A stretch of DNA of 64,000 nucleotides. Origin: Saccharibacillus sacchari DSM 19268. Lineage in GTDB: Bacteria > Bacillota > Bacilli > Paenibacillales > Paenibacillaceae. Shown here piece after piece: positions 27,474 through 36,231 of the stretch. The stretch spans positions 5,384,274 to 5,448,273 of the forward strand of contig NZ_KK073875.1 in the NCBI RefSeq assembly GCF_000585395.1, given 5' to 3'. The notes below the pieces were generated by a model, which did no database searches, had not been told where the DNA came from, and was given only the letters and a program-made list of their open reading frames with translations. Numbering within the stretch: the first letter of the stretch is position 1; every line of letters starts with the position of its first letter. The position numbers were made by a program, and so were the translations under genes.

Positions 27474-28228
27474 GCCAATCCCCCGATCTCATGGTTGCCG
27501 ATCTTCAATGCGCCTGCACCCAGAACCTGCTTCTGAACAGCGATCATTTGCTTCACGCCGATCTCGCCCAATTCCAGCATCTGATTCAATTCAGCGCGAC
27601 TAAACGGCCGATCCTCGCCCGTGCCTTGCAGCTCGACGAATTCGCCGGATCCGGTCATGACTACATTCATATCGACGGCAGCGGTGCTGTCTTCATCGTA
27701 ACGCAAATCCAGCAGCGCCTCGTTTTCCACGACGCCCACGCTGACCGAAGCCAGGAAATCGGTAATCGGGTAGCGCTTAAGCTTCCCTTGCTCTTCCAGC
27801 TTGTTCACGGCCAGGCACATCGCGACAAAAGCACCGGTGATCGATGTCGTTCGCGTGCCGCCGTCCGCCTGAATCACGTCGCAATCGACGGTGATCGTCC
27901 GCTCGCCGAGCGCTTGCAGATCGACGACCGAACGCAAAGCGCGTGCAATCAGACGCTGGATTTCCATCGTGCGCCCGCCCAGCTTGCCTTTAGCCGATTC
28001 GCGGATGTTGCGCGTATGCGTGGCACGAGGCAGCATCGAATATTCAGCCGTTACCCAACCGCGGCCTTGTCCTTTCATAAAAGGAGGAACCTTCTCCTCG
28101 ACCGTCGCGTTGCAAATGACTTTCGTGTCGCCGACTTCAATCATCACCGAACCTTCGGCGTATTTGTTCGTATTAATCTCAAGCTTGACCGGGCGAATCT
28201 CGTCCGGCTTTCTGTCATTCCTGCTCAC
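27470..28228 (-). CDS. rph: Ribonuclease PH
   Basis: Phosphorolytic 3'-5' exoribonuclease that trims tRNA 3' ends. 252 residues from a GTG at 28228, chosen because GGGAGG stands eight bases before it and the protein then begins [14 protein letters not shown] as in the family; the open frame extends further to a TTG at 28252. Conserved blocks: [34 protein letters not shown], and [18 protein letters not shown] with the catalytic Asp residues. The C-terminus ends in the helix that carries [11 protein letters not shown]. First gene of the rph-rdgB operon. Confidence 0.96.
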   Translation of the reverse strand: MSRNDRKPDEIRPVKLEINTNKYAEGSVMIEVGDTKVICNATVEEKVPPFMKGQGRGWVTAEYSMLPRATHTRNIRESAKGKLGGRTMEIQRLIARALRSVVDLQALGERTITVDCDVIQADGGTRTTSITGAFVAMCLAVNKLEEQGKLKRYPITDFLASVSVGVVENEALLDLRYDEDSTAAVDMNVVMTGSGEFVELQGTGEDRPFSRAELNQMLELGEIGVKQMIAVQKQVLGAGALKIGNHEIGGLA

Positions 28229-28420
28229 TTCGTTGTCCTCCCGTATCCGCAATATGAGGTTAACCTTTTAGGCAACGTCATAGTTGTCGCTTTGTTCCCC
28301 TCATTTTAGCAAACTGGGACGCCAAACGCACGGTCATTCGCTTTTTTGGGGGGATTTTGATTCAGTGACGCCGAATATGTACAGATGTTAGGTATATTTT
28401 ATAAATCTGAGGTGAATCTT

Positions 28421-29017
28421 ATGCAAACTCCAGAGAGACCCACTCCGAAAGAAGAACAAATGGGCATACCCGAACGTCAGGCTTACTCGCTCAACAGCCG
28501 CAAGGTCGCGGAAGCGACAAGAAGCTGGCTGGAAAAGCGCGGCATCAAGATCGAAGAAATTGCCGAACTCGTTCTCTTTTTGCAGAAAAAATATTATCCG
28601 GGCCTGACGATGGAAGAATGCGTGCATAATGTGGAAAAAGTGCTGGAAAAGCGCGAAGTCCAAAATGCCGTGTTGACGGGCATTCAGCTCGATGTGCTTG
28701 CGGAAGAAGGCAAACTGCTCTCTCCGCTGCAAGAAATGATCAAAAACGACGAAGGCTTGTACGGTGTCGACGAAATACTGGCTTTATCCATTGTTAACGT
28801 CTACGGCAGCATCGGGCTGACCAACTTCGGTTATGTCGACAAGTTGAAGCCCGGCGTGCTGGAACGTTTGAACGATAAAAGCTTGGGACCGGTACACACC
28901 TTCTTGGACGACATCGTGGGCGCAATCGCCTCGGCTGCCAGCAGCCGCATTGCCCACAACAAGCAAAGCGAGCGCGAGGTGGAAATCGAACTACCGAAAG
29001 AACCGGGAGACGATTAA
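28421..29017 (+). CDS. PgpA family protein (phosphatidylglycerophosphatase A-like)
   Basis: Soluble homologue of PgpA/YutG, a hydrolase that could remove phosphate from phosphatidylglycerophosphate. 198 residues from ATG 28421, eight bases after GAGGTG. Core from about residue 25: LNSRKVAEATRSWLEKRGI and IEEIAELVLFLQ. The helical domain includes LYGVDEILALSIVNVYGSIGLTNFGYVDK and ends FLDDIVGAIASAASSRIAH, the DD pair being a typical metal-site feature. Unlike Gram-negative PgpA it has no membrane segments, as is usual for the Bacillota members. Divergent from rph; followed by a strong terminator. Confidence 0.85.
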   Translation: MQTPERPTPKEEQMGIPERQAYSLNSRKVAEATRSWLEKRGIKIEEIAELVLFLQKKYYPGLTMEECVHNVEKVLEKREVQNAVLTGIQLDVLAEEGKLLSPLQEMIKNDEGLYGVDEILALSIVNVYGSIGLTNFGYVDKLKPGVLERLNDKSLGPVHTFLDDIVGAIASAASSRIAHNKQSEREVEIELPKEPGDD

Positions 29018-29029
29018 GCGACCGACGGC

Positions 29030-29059
29030 ATGAAGCCGGATCACCCGATCCGGCTTCAT
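29030..29059. terminator. Bidirectional terminator
   Basis: ATGAAGCCGGATC / GATCCGGCTTCAT with a four-base loop, a 13 bp perfect stem between the converging PgpA-like and SseB-like genes. Confidence 0.88.
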
Positions 29060-29060
29060 T

Positions 29061-29834
29061 TTACGATTTGGCAAACAGTCCTTTGCGTCTGCGCTTTCGA
29101 TAAAAAGGCGTACAGTCCGATTCAAAATACGTTTCAAGTCCACTCGTTCCGTCGAGCCGAAGAAAGTCGACGGGCGGGTCGGGCACCGGCGCAGAAGAAG
29201 CACGCCCGCCGGCTGCCCGAACAACCTCGTTCCAATCCCCATCCGCTTCTACGGCAATCAACGTATGCGGCGGATCACCCGTTTCCGGATTATAGTAATT
29301 TACATTATAGGCCAGCTTGACGTTCGGCAGCGCATGAAAAACTTCCGCCAGCTCATTCAACAATTCGTCCGGCTCTTTGGTCGGGCGTCCCAACATGACC
29401 TGCGTTTCCCGATCGACCGTGTAGCTTTGCGGAGAACCGAAAATACGACCATCCAGAATCGACTCGATCTCCGAAGCCGGGAATTCTTTCGCAAACTCTC
29501 CTCCGGGATTCAACCAGACATCCGATCCCCGCACCAAACCGAATAAATCGATCGCATTCATGGACAGATAACGCATTTCCCGATCGATGAATAGCTGCAG
29601 CATCGGCAGAGAGCTGAATACGGGCAGATAGGATTTTCCTTCAATCTCTACACTAGGTAATCTCACGGTCGTTTTCTCCTGCAGAACCCCTTGTTCCGCA
29701 GGCACGTCGCCGCCCATGTGCAGAGTGTACAACTCCGAGCGCTGAAGCTCCTCGTAAAACTCCCTTCTTCGCGAGGGATCTTCCACTGCGGCAGACAGAA
29801 CTCGCTCCAGTTCGTTTTGAGGTTTGAAAATCAT
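29061..29834 (-). CDS. SseB family protein
   Basis: Homologue of E. coli SseB (enhanced serine sensitivity), function not established. 257 residues from ATG 29834 with AAGGAGGAGG before it; the frame runs 20 codons further upstream without a ribosome site. An N-terminal SseB domain (about 1-120) includes LERVLSAAVEDPSRR, LYTLHMGG and the hydrophobic LPVFSSLPMLQLF. The C-terminal SseB domain (about 130-240) has VMLGRPTKEPDELL and AYNVNYYNPETGDPPHTLIAVE. The basic tail KRRRKGLF may bind nucleic acid or membrane. Single gene. Confidence 0.85.
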   Translation of the reverse strand: MIFKPQNELERVLSAAVEDPSRRREFYEELQRSELYTLHMGGDVPAEQGVLQEKTTVRLPSVEIEGKSYLPVFSSLPMLQLFIDREMRYLSMNAIDLFGLVRGSDVWLNPGGEFAKEFPASEIESILDGRIFGSPQSYTVDRETQVMLGRPTKEPDELLNELAEVFHALPNVKLAYNVNYYNPETGDPPHTLIAVEADGDWNEVVRAAGGRASSAPVPDPPVDFLRLDGTSGLETYFESDCTPFYRKRRRKGLFAKS

Positions 29835-30040
29835 AGTCCTCCTCCTTTTCGTGCCCGATCGCTTGATTGAAATCCAGGCTGCATCTCCTGTCACATTTTC
29901 GCCAAAAAAAGGTTAAAAAACGTTTCATTGGATATTTATACCCGTTTGTTGCCTAAATCAAAAAGAAGGAACGCCCGAATTCGGGAATTCCTCCTTATGT
30001 CCTGCTCAAATCGTGCCTTGAGTCCTGAACGAAGCCTGCT

Positions 30041-30193
30041 TCAAACCGAACTTTTCTCCGCTTCTTCGTCCTCGCGATTGCTGACTTCCTCGAACCCCTC
30101 GTCTCTAGGGCCTACATAGCCGCGAAGCACGTCATCGTAATAGTCGTCGTAATCATACCAGTCTTCATAAAGGTTGGATTTCTTCCCGAACAT
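30041..30193 (-). CDS. Small acidic hypothetical protein
   Basis: 50 residues, MFGKKSNLYEDWYDYDDYYD start, very rich in Asp, Glu and Tyr. The ATG at 30193 is preceded by AAAGGGG at a good distance, which supports translation. No family recognised. It stands alone between the SseB gene and the stalk-domain gene on the same strand. Confidence 0.6.
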   Translation of the reverse strand: MFGKKSNLYEDWYDYDDYYDDVLRGYVGPRDEGFEEVSNREDEEAEKSSV

Positions 30194-30308
30194 CGAGAAC
30201 GCCCCTTTCTTCTGATGGATATGAAGTATTCCTATCGTTAGCGTATCAACCCATGCCAATATCGTCAAAAAGATTCCGGCGCGTTGAGAAATGCTGAAAC
30301 GACATAAA

Positions 30309-30343
30309 GCCGCGATGCCCGCAAAAGAAGCAGGCACCGCGGC
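30309..30343 (-). terminator. Terminator of the stalk-domain protein gene
   Basis: GCCGCG..TGCC / GGCA..CGCGGC with a loop of about 13 bases, followed on the minus strand by TTTATGTC. 58 bases past the stop. Confidence 0.65.
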
Positions 30344-30400
30344 GAATTATAGCTTTTTGCGTTCTTATTCTTTGGATGGCGCGGTTTCGAAACGGAAAGC

Positions 30401-32134
30401 TTACATCGATTTCGTCAGCGTAATCATCCAGTTGTTCGTGTTGACGTTAAAGTCCCAGCCCAGCAGGCCCGTGATAAAGCGAAGCGGTACGACCGTACGG
30501 CCGTTTTCGTCCGCGAATACTTTGGCTCCTACGGCTTGTCTCTTACCGTTGACTTCCATGAAGTCTTTGCCCAACCAGAATTTCAGCGTGTCGTTGCCGG
30601 CCATGACCGTAACTTCGTTCGCTTTTTTATTCCATTTCACTTGGGCGCCGATGCCTTCGCTCAGGAAGCGCAGCGGTACATAAGTGGTGTTGTTCCAAAC
30701 GCGCGGCATCGTATCCATTTTGGTCGTTTTGCCGTTCAGCGTCAGGTTCGGGCTGCCGATCTGCATCATAACGGTCATCATGTTACCCGGCGTAGGCGCA
30801 GGCGTCGTCGGTGCAGGCGTAGTCGGAGCCGGTGCTGCCGGTTCTTGGAATTTCGCGTTGAACTGGTCGACGATCGCGCCGCTCAGCAGTTTGCCCACGT
30901 CGAACATCAGGGCATAGCCTTCACGTTCCGTTTTGTACGAACCGGCGTAGTTCTTAGCCGCGTATTGGTCCAGTACTTGTTGAACTTGGTTTTCGTGCGC
31001 CGTCAATCCTGCCAGCGCTCCGGCTTCAGGAATACGGTTTTCGGTCGCCGCGCTCAGGAACGCCGCCATTTCTTTGGTGAACTTCGTAATTTGAGCCTTG
31101 GCTGCCGTGATCGCGGCTTGGTCTCCGCTCTTCACTGCCGCTACGTACTGCGCTTGCACGTTGATGTGGTCAGTCGTCCAAAGCTTCTCGAACTGATCCG
31201 CTCCCGCATTGCCGTAGACCGAAGCGATTGCCGCTTTGAAGTCTTTGGTATTGCCGGCTTCAGCCGTTACCAACGCATTGCTGCTGGCAGTCATGCCGTC
31301 GTATTGCTCCTGCATTTGCAGCGTAGCCAGAGCGAAGTGTTCCGCGAACAGGTAGTTCAGCGCCGATCTCAGATCGCCTGCAGGCGTGTCGGATTTGGTA
31401 TTCTGGAATTTCTCCGGCATTTGAGTCACGATTGCCGTCGAGAGTGCTTCACTGATGGTGAACATGGTGTTCAGACCTGTACGGTAAGACATGTATGCAC
31501 CCGCGTAGTCGCCTGCCACGTATTTATCGAACGCTTCTTGTACTTGGTCTTCATGCAGTCGAATCGCTTTCTCGGCTGCTGCTTGCGGAAGTTTGCCGCC
31601 TGTCGCCGTTCCCAGGAAAGCGGAGAATTCTTTGACGAATTTCTCGACTTCGGCTTTTGCCGTTTGAACGCCTGCCGCATTACCGGCCTTTTGCGCTTTT
31701 ACCAGATCGTCTGTCGCTTTGTTGTGGGCGCTGAAGATACGGCCGAACTCGGCTGCGCCTTCTTTGCCGTACAGCGATTCGATCGCCGGGAGCATGTCGC
31801 TTGCGTTCTGATTCAATGCCGCGAACGAGGCTGCCGCGTCGGGCGACCCTTCGTAGGTTTTGATCATCGAATCGACAGCCAGTTGATAATGTTCGGAGAG
31901 CAGATGGTCAAGTGCCGATCTCAGTTCGACCGCCGGAGTTGTCGTCGATGCCTTCATCGTGGTCATGGTAGCTGCCGTTGCTGCGATATTCGTCGGTGCT
32001 GCGCTTGCTGCATTTGCCGGAGCGGCCCCCGCCACTGTCGGAACAACCAAAGCCAGGCCGAGTACCGGTACCATAATCTTCTTGGCATTGAACTTCTTCG
32101 AATCGAGATTCTTCACATTGAACATTTTAAACAT
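30401..32134 (-). CDS. Secreted two-repeat protein with copper-amine-oxidase-N (stalk) domain
   Basis: Exported, probably cell-surface associated; role unknown. 577 residues. Signal peptide to about 45 (hydrophobic MVPVLGLALVVPTVAGA, then ANAA). Two homologous helical repeats follow at about 70-245 and 253-430, each beginning LRSAL..L..EH..LA, containing a KxEVxKFxKEFxAFL-type helix and ending with a DY/NYAGxY block. A Pro/Thr linker (about 433-450) joins them to the C-terminal stalk domain of about 120 residues (LNGKTTKMDTMPRVWNNTTY, VPLRFLSEGIGAQVKWNKKA). This stalk domain is common in Paenibacillus exoproteins. GGAGGG precedes the ATG. Conserved His in each repeat could bind metal, but this is speculation. 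Confidence 0.85.
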   Translation of the reverse strand: MFKMFNVKNLDSKKFNAKKIMVPVLGLALVVPTVAGAAPANAASAAPTNIAATAATMTTMKASTTTPAVELRSALDHLLSEHYQLAVDSMIKTYEGSPDAAASFAALNQNASDMLPAIESLYGKEGAAEFGRIFSAHNKATDDLVKAQKAGNAAGVQTAKAEVEKFVKEFSAFLGTATGGKLPQAAAEKAIRLHEDQVQEAFDKYVAGDYAGAYMSYRTGLNTMFTISEALSTAIVTQMPEKFQNTKSDTPAGDLRSALNYLFAEHFALATLQMQEQYDGMTASSNALVTAEAGNTKDFKAAIASVYGNAGADQFEKLWTTDHINVQAQYVAAVKSGDQAAITAAKAQITKFTKEMAAFLSAATENRIPEAGALAGLTAHENQVQQVLDQYAAKNYAGSYKTEREGYALMFDVGKLLSGAIVDQFNAKFQEPAAPAPTTPAPTTPAPTPGNMMTVMMQIGSPNLTLNGKTTKMDTMPRVWNNTTYVPLRFLSEGIGAQVKWNKKANEVTVMAGNDTLKFWLGKDFMEVNGKRQAVGAKVFADENGRTVVPLRFITGLLGWDFNVNTNNWMITLTKSM

Positions 32135-32593
32135 CTTAATCCCTCCAGTTGTGTGTTTGTATCTTGTTGGTGTGGCTGGGTCTTCTTCTGTTTTGTTGTC
32201 TGTTCTTGCGTCTCTCGCTTACATTGGGTGAAACGCAGGGTTCGGAAGTTTGGATCACATGATTTTAAATTTTTTTGAAAATTGTTTTTCGAGCCTGATC
32301 CTTCGGCCGTATTCGGCAGGCTCGAGCATCACGCAGAATTGAATTTTTATCCATTTGATCTATTCATTTAGATTTCCAAAAATCTGTTTGAGGCAAATCT
32401 AGTTGTCGACTCTCTTAATATAAACAGGGTTCTTAAGAACTAACCAAGCGAAATCCGATATTTCAAATTTTATTTTTTACGGACCTTGGATGCATGAAAA
32501 AAGCCCTGAGTCTTATCCGATGGCAAGCCAAGCAAAAAGCTTCCAAAACCCGATCGGGCTTCGAAAGCTTTCTTTGCCGGTTATGCGATTGAT
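32135..32593. other. Gene-free AT-rich leader region
   Basis: 459 bases upstream of the stalk-domain gene. It contains the perfect inverted repeat AGATTT / AAATCT around CCAA (32370-32385), a possible operator, and a terminator of the MBL gene at 32534-32572. No ORF with a ribosome site was found. The promoter of the downstream gene must lie here but I cannot assign it. Confidence 0.4.
32534..32572 (-). terminator. Terminator of the MBL/histidine-kinase operon
   Basis: AAAGCTTCCAAAACCCG / CGGGCTTCGAAAGCTTT with few mismatches, followed on the minus strand by TTTTTG. It begins about 22 bases past the stop of the MBL-fold gene. Confidence 0.75.
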
Positions 32594-33601
32594 TCATTTC
32601 AAGCCGAAACGGACTTCCCGTTCTCCGTGTCTCGTCGCTCTGCCCCGGTCTTCCAGTTCAACCAGATGCGCGATCGTCTCCGATAGCGCAAAGCGCAGCT
32701 GATGGATGCCGAGAGAGTCGCCGAACAGCGAAACGCAGATTTCATAAGCGCTCTTCGGCTCGCCCTCCAGCAATTCCGCCATACGATCCAGCCGCTGCTC
32801 ATGATGCTCCAGCAATTGCACTGTACGCTCCGAGAAGTTTTGGAACGGATCGCGATGGCCGGGAAACGCTTGGGTGACGTTGAACGCCCCGAGCGTTCGC
32901 AATCCGTTCAGATAAGAACGCAGCGGGTGCTCGTCGCCTCCGGGGCTGTACGAGATATTCGGCGAAATGCGCGGCAGCACCGCGTCTCCGCATAGAATCC
33001 CCCCTGTCGCTTCCTCGTAAAAAGACAGATGCCCCTCCGCATGGCCGCCCGTCTCGATCGGATGCCACAGTCTTCCGCCGAAGCGGATCGGCAATCCGGG
33101 TTCGATCACGGAAATTTCCGGCTGCGGCTCGACTTGCGGCAAAAATCCTTCCAAATGCGCAGGCAGCTGCGCCAACCGTTCAGGCTCCATGCCATGCAGG
33201 CGACACAACGCAATCGATGCTTCGACAAACGCATTCGCGCCGGACTCTTGCTGCGCGCCGCCCCAATTGCGCCAAGCCGCCTCGCTCGCCGCTTTTGACA
33301 TCCAGACCTGCGCGCCGCTCTGCTGTTGCAGCCAACCGGACAAGCCGTAATGATCCGGATGATGATGCGTTAGCACGATCGAAGAGAGATCTGTCGCGCG
33401 AATGCCCAGCTCGCGAAAAGCTTCGTCCCACGCCGCTTCGTTTTCCGGCGAGCGCGGACCCGGATCGACGACGGTCCAGCCGTCTTCGCCTTGCAGCACG
33501 TAACTGTTTTCCCAACGCAGCGGAAAAGCCATCTCCATCCGCACGCGGATAAATTCGCCGTACGCGGTTATTCTTGATTTGCTCATTTGGCTTTGCGTCA
33601 T
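32594..33601 (-). CDS. MBL-fold metallo-hydrolase
   Basis: Zinc hydrolase of the metallo-beta-lactamase superfamily, substrate unknown. 335 residues from the ATG at 33601; a TTG at 33610 would overlap the kinase stop by four bases and an ATG at 33586 is also possible. The metal motif is intact: THHHPDHYGLSG at about 78-90, further His in GHAEGHLSFY, Asp in ILCGDAVLP, and His in FPGHRDPF. The C-terminal 70 residues form a helical extension seen in the RNase J/glyoxalase-II-like subgroup with a winged-helix-like tail. It directly follows the histidine kinase gene and is therefore its operon partner. Confidence 0.87.
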   Translation of the reverse strand: MTQSQMSKSRITAYGEFIRVRMEMAFPLRWENSYVLQGEDGWTVVDPGPRSPENEAAWDEAFRELGIRATDLSSIVLTHHHPDHYGLSGWLQQQSGAQVWMSKAASEAAWRNWGGAQQESGANAFVEASIALCRLHGMEPERLAQLPAHLEGFLPQVEPQPEISVIEPGLPIRFGGRLWHPIETGGHAEGHLSFYEEATGGILCGDAVLPRISPNISYSPGGDEHPLRSYLNGLRTLGAFNVTQAFPGHRDPFQNFSERTVQLLEHHEQRLDRMAELLEGEPKSAYEICVSLFGDSLGIHQLRFALSETIAHLVELEDRGRATRHGEREVRFGLK

Positions 33602-33606
33602 TCCTT

Positions 33607-34839
33607 TCAATCCTGAACGTTCTTATCCATGGCCAGAATCGCGTTCAGAAGGTGAAGTTTGCGAATGGGCTTCGTAATGATCGAACGGAAGCGGCTTCTT
33701 TCTTCATCCTCCACCTTTTCGCCCAGACGCGCAAGCAAAAATACGTTCGCGCCTTTGATATTCGAAAGCAAACGGAAATCTTCGTCTTCGCTGACCGTGA
33801 CGCGATCGGCAAGCACGATATCGAATTCGTGTTCCTGAACGCGCGCGATCTGACCGGCAATTGCTTCCTTCGCGCATTCCACCGAAGCCCCCCACCCTTC
33901 CAGCATTGAAGCGATCACGTTTCGGGACACCGGTTCTTGTTCGATCAACAAAAAACGCATCCCGTTCAGCACGTCGTCCTCGAACGGAATTGAAGGAATA
34001 TTGGTATAACGTTCGAACGACATGGCGATCTCGATCGAAGTTCCCTCGTCTTTTCGGCTGGATACTTCGATTCTTCCGTCCAGCAGCTCGATCAGATTTT
34101 TCGTGATCGCCAGCCCGAGGCCGCTTCCTCCGTAATGATGATTCGACGCTTCGTGCACCTGCGAGTACACGTCGAAAATTCGGGCTGCCTGCTCTTCGGT
34201 CATGCCGATTCCGGTATCCCGGACGGCGAAGCCGACATTGATTCGGTCTTCGTGCAGCGACGGCAGCCGTCTCAGCTCGAACACGATCTGTCCCTCGTGC
34301 GTGAACTTGATCGCGTTCTGCACGAGATTAAGAAAGATTTGACGCAGCTTCAGCGAGTCGCCGACGACGAACAGCGGAATTTCGGATTCGACGTCAAGCA
34401 CAACCTCAACGCCTTTTTGAAAAGCCTGCGGTGCGAGCGTGTACATCAAATCCTCGATCGTGTTGATCAGGTCGAACGGATTGCTCGTTACGAGCATTTT
34501 CCCCGCTTCCAGACGGCTCATGTCCAGAATCCCGTTAATCAGTTCCATCAACGATTCGTTGCTGGTCTGAAGGATATCCAAATAGCTTCGCTGTTCCTGA
34601 TTTAGGTCCGTCCCGTCCAACAGATCGCTCATGGCAATGATGCCGTTGGCCGGGTTACGGATTTCATGGCTGAGAAACGCGACAAAATTCGCTTTATTTT
34701 TCGACTCCTGCTCCGCCTTTTTTCGAGCTTCGATTTCTTGGTCCAGCAGCAAGCGAAGTTGTTCCTGCTCAGTCAAGGAATCGGCGTACCTCGTTTCGAG
34801 CCGTTCTATTCTTTGCTTCCAATGTTGTTCGTTTGTCAT
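33607..34839 (-). CDS. Soluble hybrid histidine kinase with atypical receiver domain
   Basis: Signalling kinase without membrane segments. 410 residues. A short coiled coil (about 8-50) leads to HisKA with phospho-His about residue 58 in FLSHEIRNPANG, and the HATPase follows with NLVQNAIKFTHEG, VRDTGIGM and GSGLGLAITKNL. The C-terminal receiver-like domain (about 290-405) keeps the phospho-Asp position (FDIVLADR) and the Lys (IITKP), but its acidic pair is LLIEQEP where DD is expected, so phosphorylation is doubtful. No sensor domain is present. ATG at 34839. The partner gene downstream is the MBL-fold hydrolase, an unusual companion for a kinase. Confidence 0.88.
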   Translation of the reverse strand: MTNEQHWKQRIERLETRYADSLTEQEQLRLLLDQEIEARKKAEQESKNKANFVAFLSHEIRNPANGIIAMSDLLDGTDLNQEQRSYLDILQTSNESLMELINGILDMSRLEAGKMLVTSNPFDLINTIEDLMYTLAPQAFQKGVEVVLDVESEIPLFVVGDSLKLRQIFLNLVQNAIKFTHEGQIVFELRRLPSLHEDRINVGFAVRDTGIGMTEEQAARIFDVYSQVHEASNHHYGGSGLGLAITKNLIELLDGRIEVSSRKDEGTSIEIAMSFERYTNIPSIPFEDDVLNGMRFLLIEQEPVSRNVIASMLEGWGASVECAKEAIAGQIARVQEHEFDIVLADRVTVSEDEDFRLLSNIKGANVFLLARLGEKVEDEERSRFRSIITKPIRKLHLLNAILAMDKNVQD

Positions 34840-34956
34840 GGATAAACACCTCTAAAGGCTTTCGAGTATATGCCTGTTGTGATAGGTCTATATACCCTCA
34901 CCTTGCCTGCTCATAACCTTTTTCCGACAAATCATTCTTGCCGAGCCGTATGCCCG

Positions 34957-34998
34957 AAAAAAAGAAGACGGCGATTTCCGACATACGGAAACCCCGCC
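34957..34998 (-). terminator. Terminator of the DUF429 operon
   Basis: GGCGATTTCCG / CGGAAACCCCGCC followed on the minus strand by seven T. It lies 25 bases past the DUF429 stop. Confidence 0.8.
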
Positions 34999-35022
34999 TG
35001 ACTGCTTTGCAAAACTTGTCTT

Positions 35023-35835
35023 TTAAACGTAAACGATGTTCATTTCCAGCCTGCCTTCGTAATCAAACTGCCTGCGTTCTCCTTCAGTCACATGCTTGAC
35101 CGGCGAACGTCCCGAAACGATCCGATACGCCGCAACCGCCAACGCAGCCGCATCGAGCAGATCGTCTTTGGCAGCCTGCTTTCTCGCAAAAAGAGTGAAC
35201 AGTTTCTCCGTCTCCGCATTCGGCAATCCGGCTCTGTGCAAGATGCCCGACCGCTCGCGCTGCCCTTCGGCTTCCTTTTTCCCGTATAGGGGCGCTTCGT
35301 CGGCATTATCGTTCAATCTTAGAAAAACAAGCTCCGGGTGCGACTCTTCGATAAACCCGGATACGGGCAACCCTTTGTTCAATCGTGCGGCTAAAAAGTC
35401 GTCCGTTTCCCTGATCTTGGGCAAAATGTTGATCGTCTGGCGGCTTAGCTTGCGCCCCGTCGCTTGCGCGTTGGCAGACGACGGATCTTCCGCATGCAGC
35501 GCTTGACGCGCCGGAACCGGAAACACGCTCGACTTGCGGCGCTTGGGCAGCAGCTTCCGGCAGTCCCGGTCGCAATTCCGGTCCGCAACGCGGTTTTGAA
35601 CTCCGTTTGCGCCTTCGGCCAGTCCGATCGGGATATCGATCAGGATACGGTCGGATAACGGATTCGGCGACAGGTCTTCCCATAATGCCGATAACGTCGG
35701 GTAGACGGCCGCCTGGCAGATCTGCAATCGTCCTTCTTCGGGCAACGCTTCGAGCACGACGGCTGCCCAGCCTCCAGGGCAGCTGTCGATGCCGATTCCG
35801 CGATACACGGCGTCTGAGTACGGGGACACGCTCAC
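35023..35835 (-). CDS. DUF429 domain protein
   Basis: Family of predicted RNase H-fold nucleases; function of this one unknown. 270 residues. The opening GIDSCPGGWAAVVLE has the catalytic-type Asp, ILIDIPIGLAEG gives the second acidic strand, and a conserved KLSRQTINILPKIRETDDFL helix follows. ESHPELVFLRLN carries an acidic/His motif typical of the family, and the C-terminal KDDLLDAAALAVAA holds the last Asp pair. Begins four bases inside the stop of the membrane protein gene upstream. Confidence 0.85.
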   Translation of the reverse strand: MSVSPYSDAVYRGIGIDSCPGGWAAVVLEALPEEGRLQICQAAVYPTLSALWEDLSPNPLSDRILIDIPIGLAEGANGVQNRVADRNCDRDCRKLLPKRRKSSVFPVPARQALHAEDPSSANAQATGRKLSRQTINILPKIRETDDFLAARLNKGLPVSGFIEESHPELVFLRLNDNADEAPLYGKKEAEGQRERSGILHRAGLPNAETEKLFTLFARKQAAKDDLLDAAALAVAAYRIVSGRSPVKHVTEGERRQFDYEGRLEMNIVYV

Positions 35836-36179
35836 TTGGGTTCTCCTTCAGTTATTTGCTGCTCGGATTCTGCACGGCGTGCATTGAATTCTTGGTCACG
35901 TCGGCGGATATCGTTCATATTACTATGCCAAATCCCGTTGAACCGATCGAACAGGGCGGCGACAAGCACCAGCACCCCCAAGCCGATCAGAATGATGGCC
36001 AGCCAAAGCATCCAGTATCCTCCGCTGTCCCTCAATGCGCTTCCATAATGACCTGGCGGGGTCTGCCAACCGTGAACATCGGGCATATGCAGCACCGCTG
36101 CGATATGAACGCCCAGGTACAATAGGATTCCTGCGAGCAGCAATATGCCGCCGATCGCGGTTGTCGCGAATTTATTCAT
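35832..36179 (-). CDS. Small two-segment membrane protein
   Basis: 115 residues, two hydrophobic helices at about 8-32 and 56-80 with an extracytoplasmic loop between them containing VHGWQTPPGHYGSALRDSG, and a charged C-terminal tail (NDIRRRDQEFNARRAESEQ). No family recognised. It overlaps the DUF429 gene by four bases (ATGA) and is its upstream operon partner. ATG 36179 follows AAGGAGCG. Confidence 0.75.
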   Translation of the reverse strand: MNKFATTAIGGILLLAGILLYLGVHIAAVLHMPDVHGWQTPPGHYGSALRDSGGYWMLWLAIILIGLGVLVLVAALFDRFNGIWHSNMNDIRRRDQEFNARRAESEQQITEGEPK

Positions 36180-36231
36180 GCGTAAACGCTCCTTTTTTCA
36201 GCATACGACTACTCATCTGGCCCGCTTCGAA

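Noticed and set aside
30536-32278. 580-codon plus-strand open frame with many Cys, Arg and Phe
   Set aside because: Antisense to the repeated stalk-domain protein; the apparent repeats are only the mirror image of that gene's repeats.
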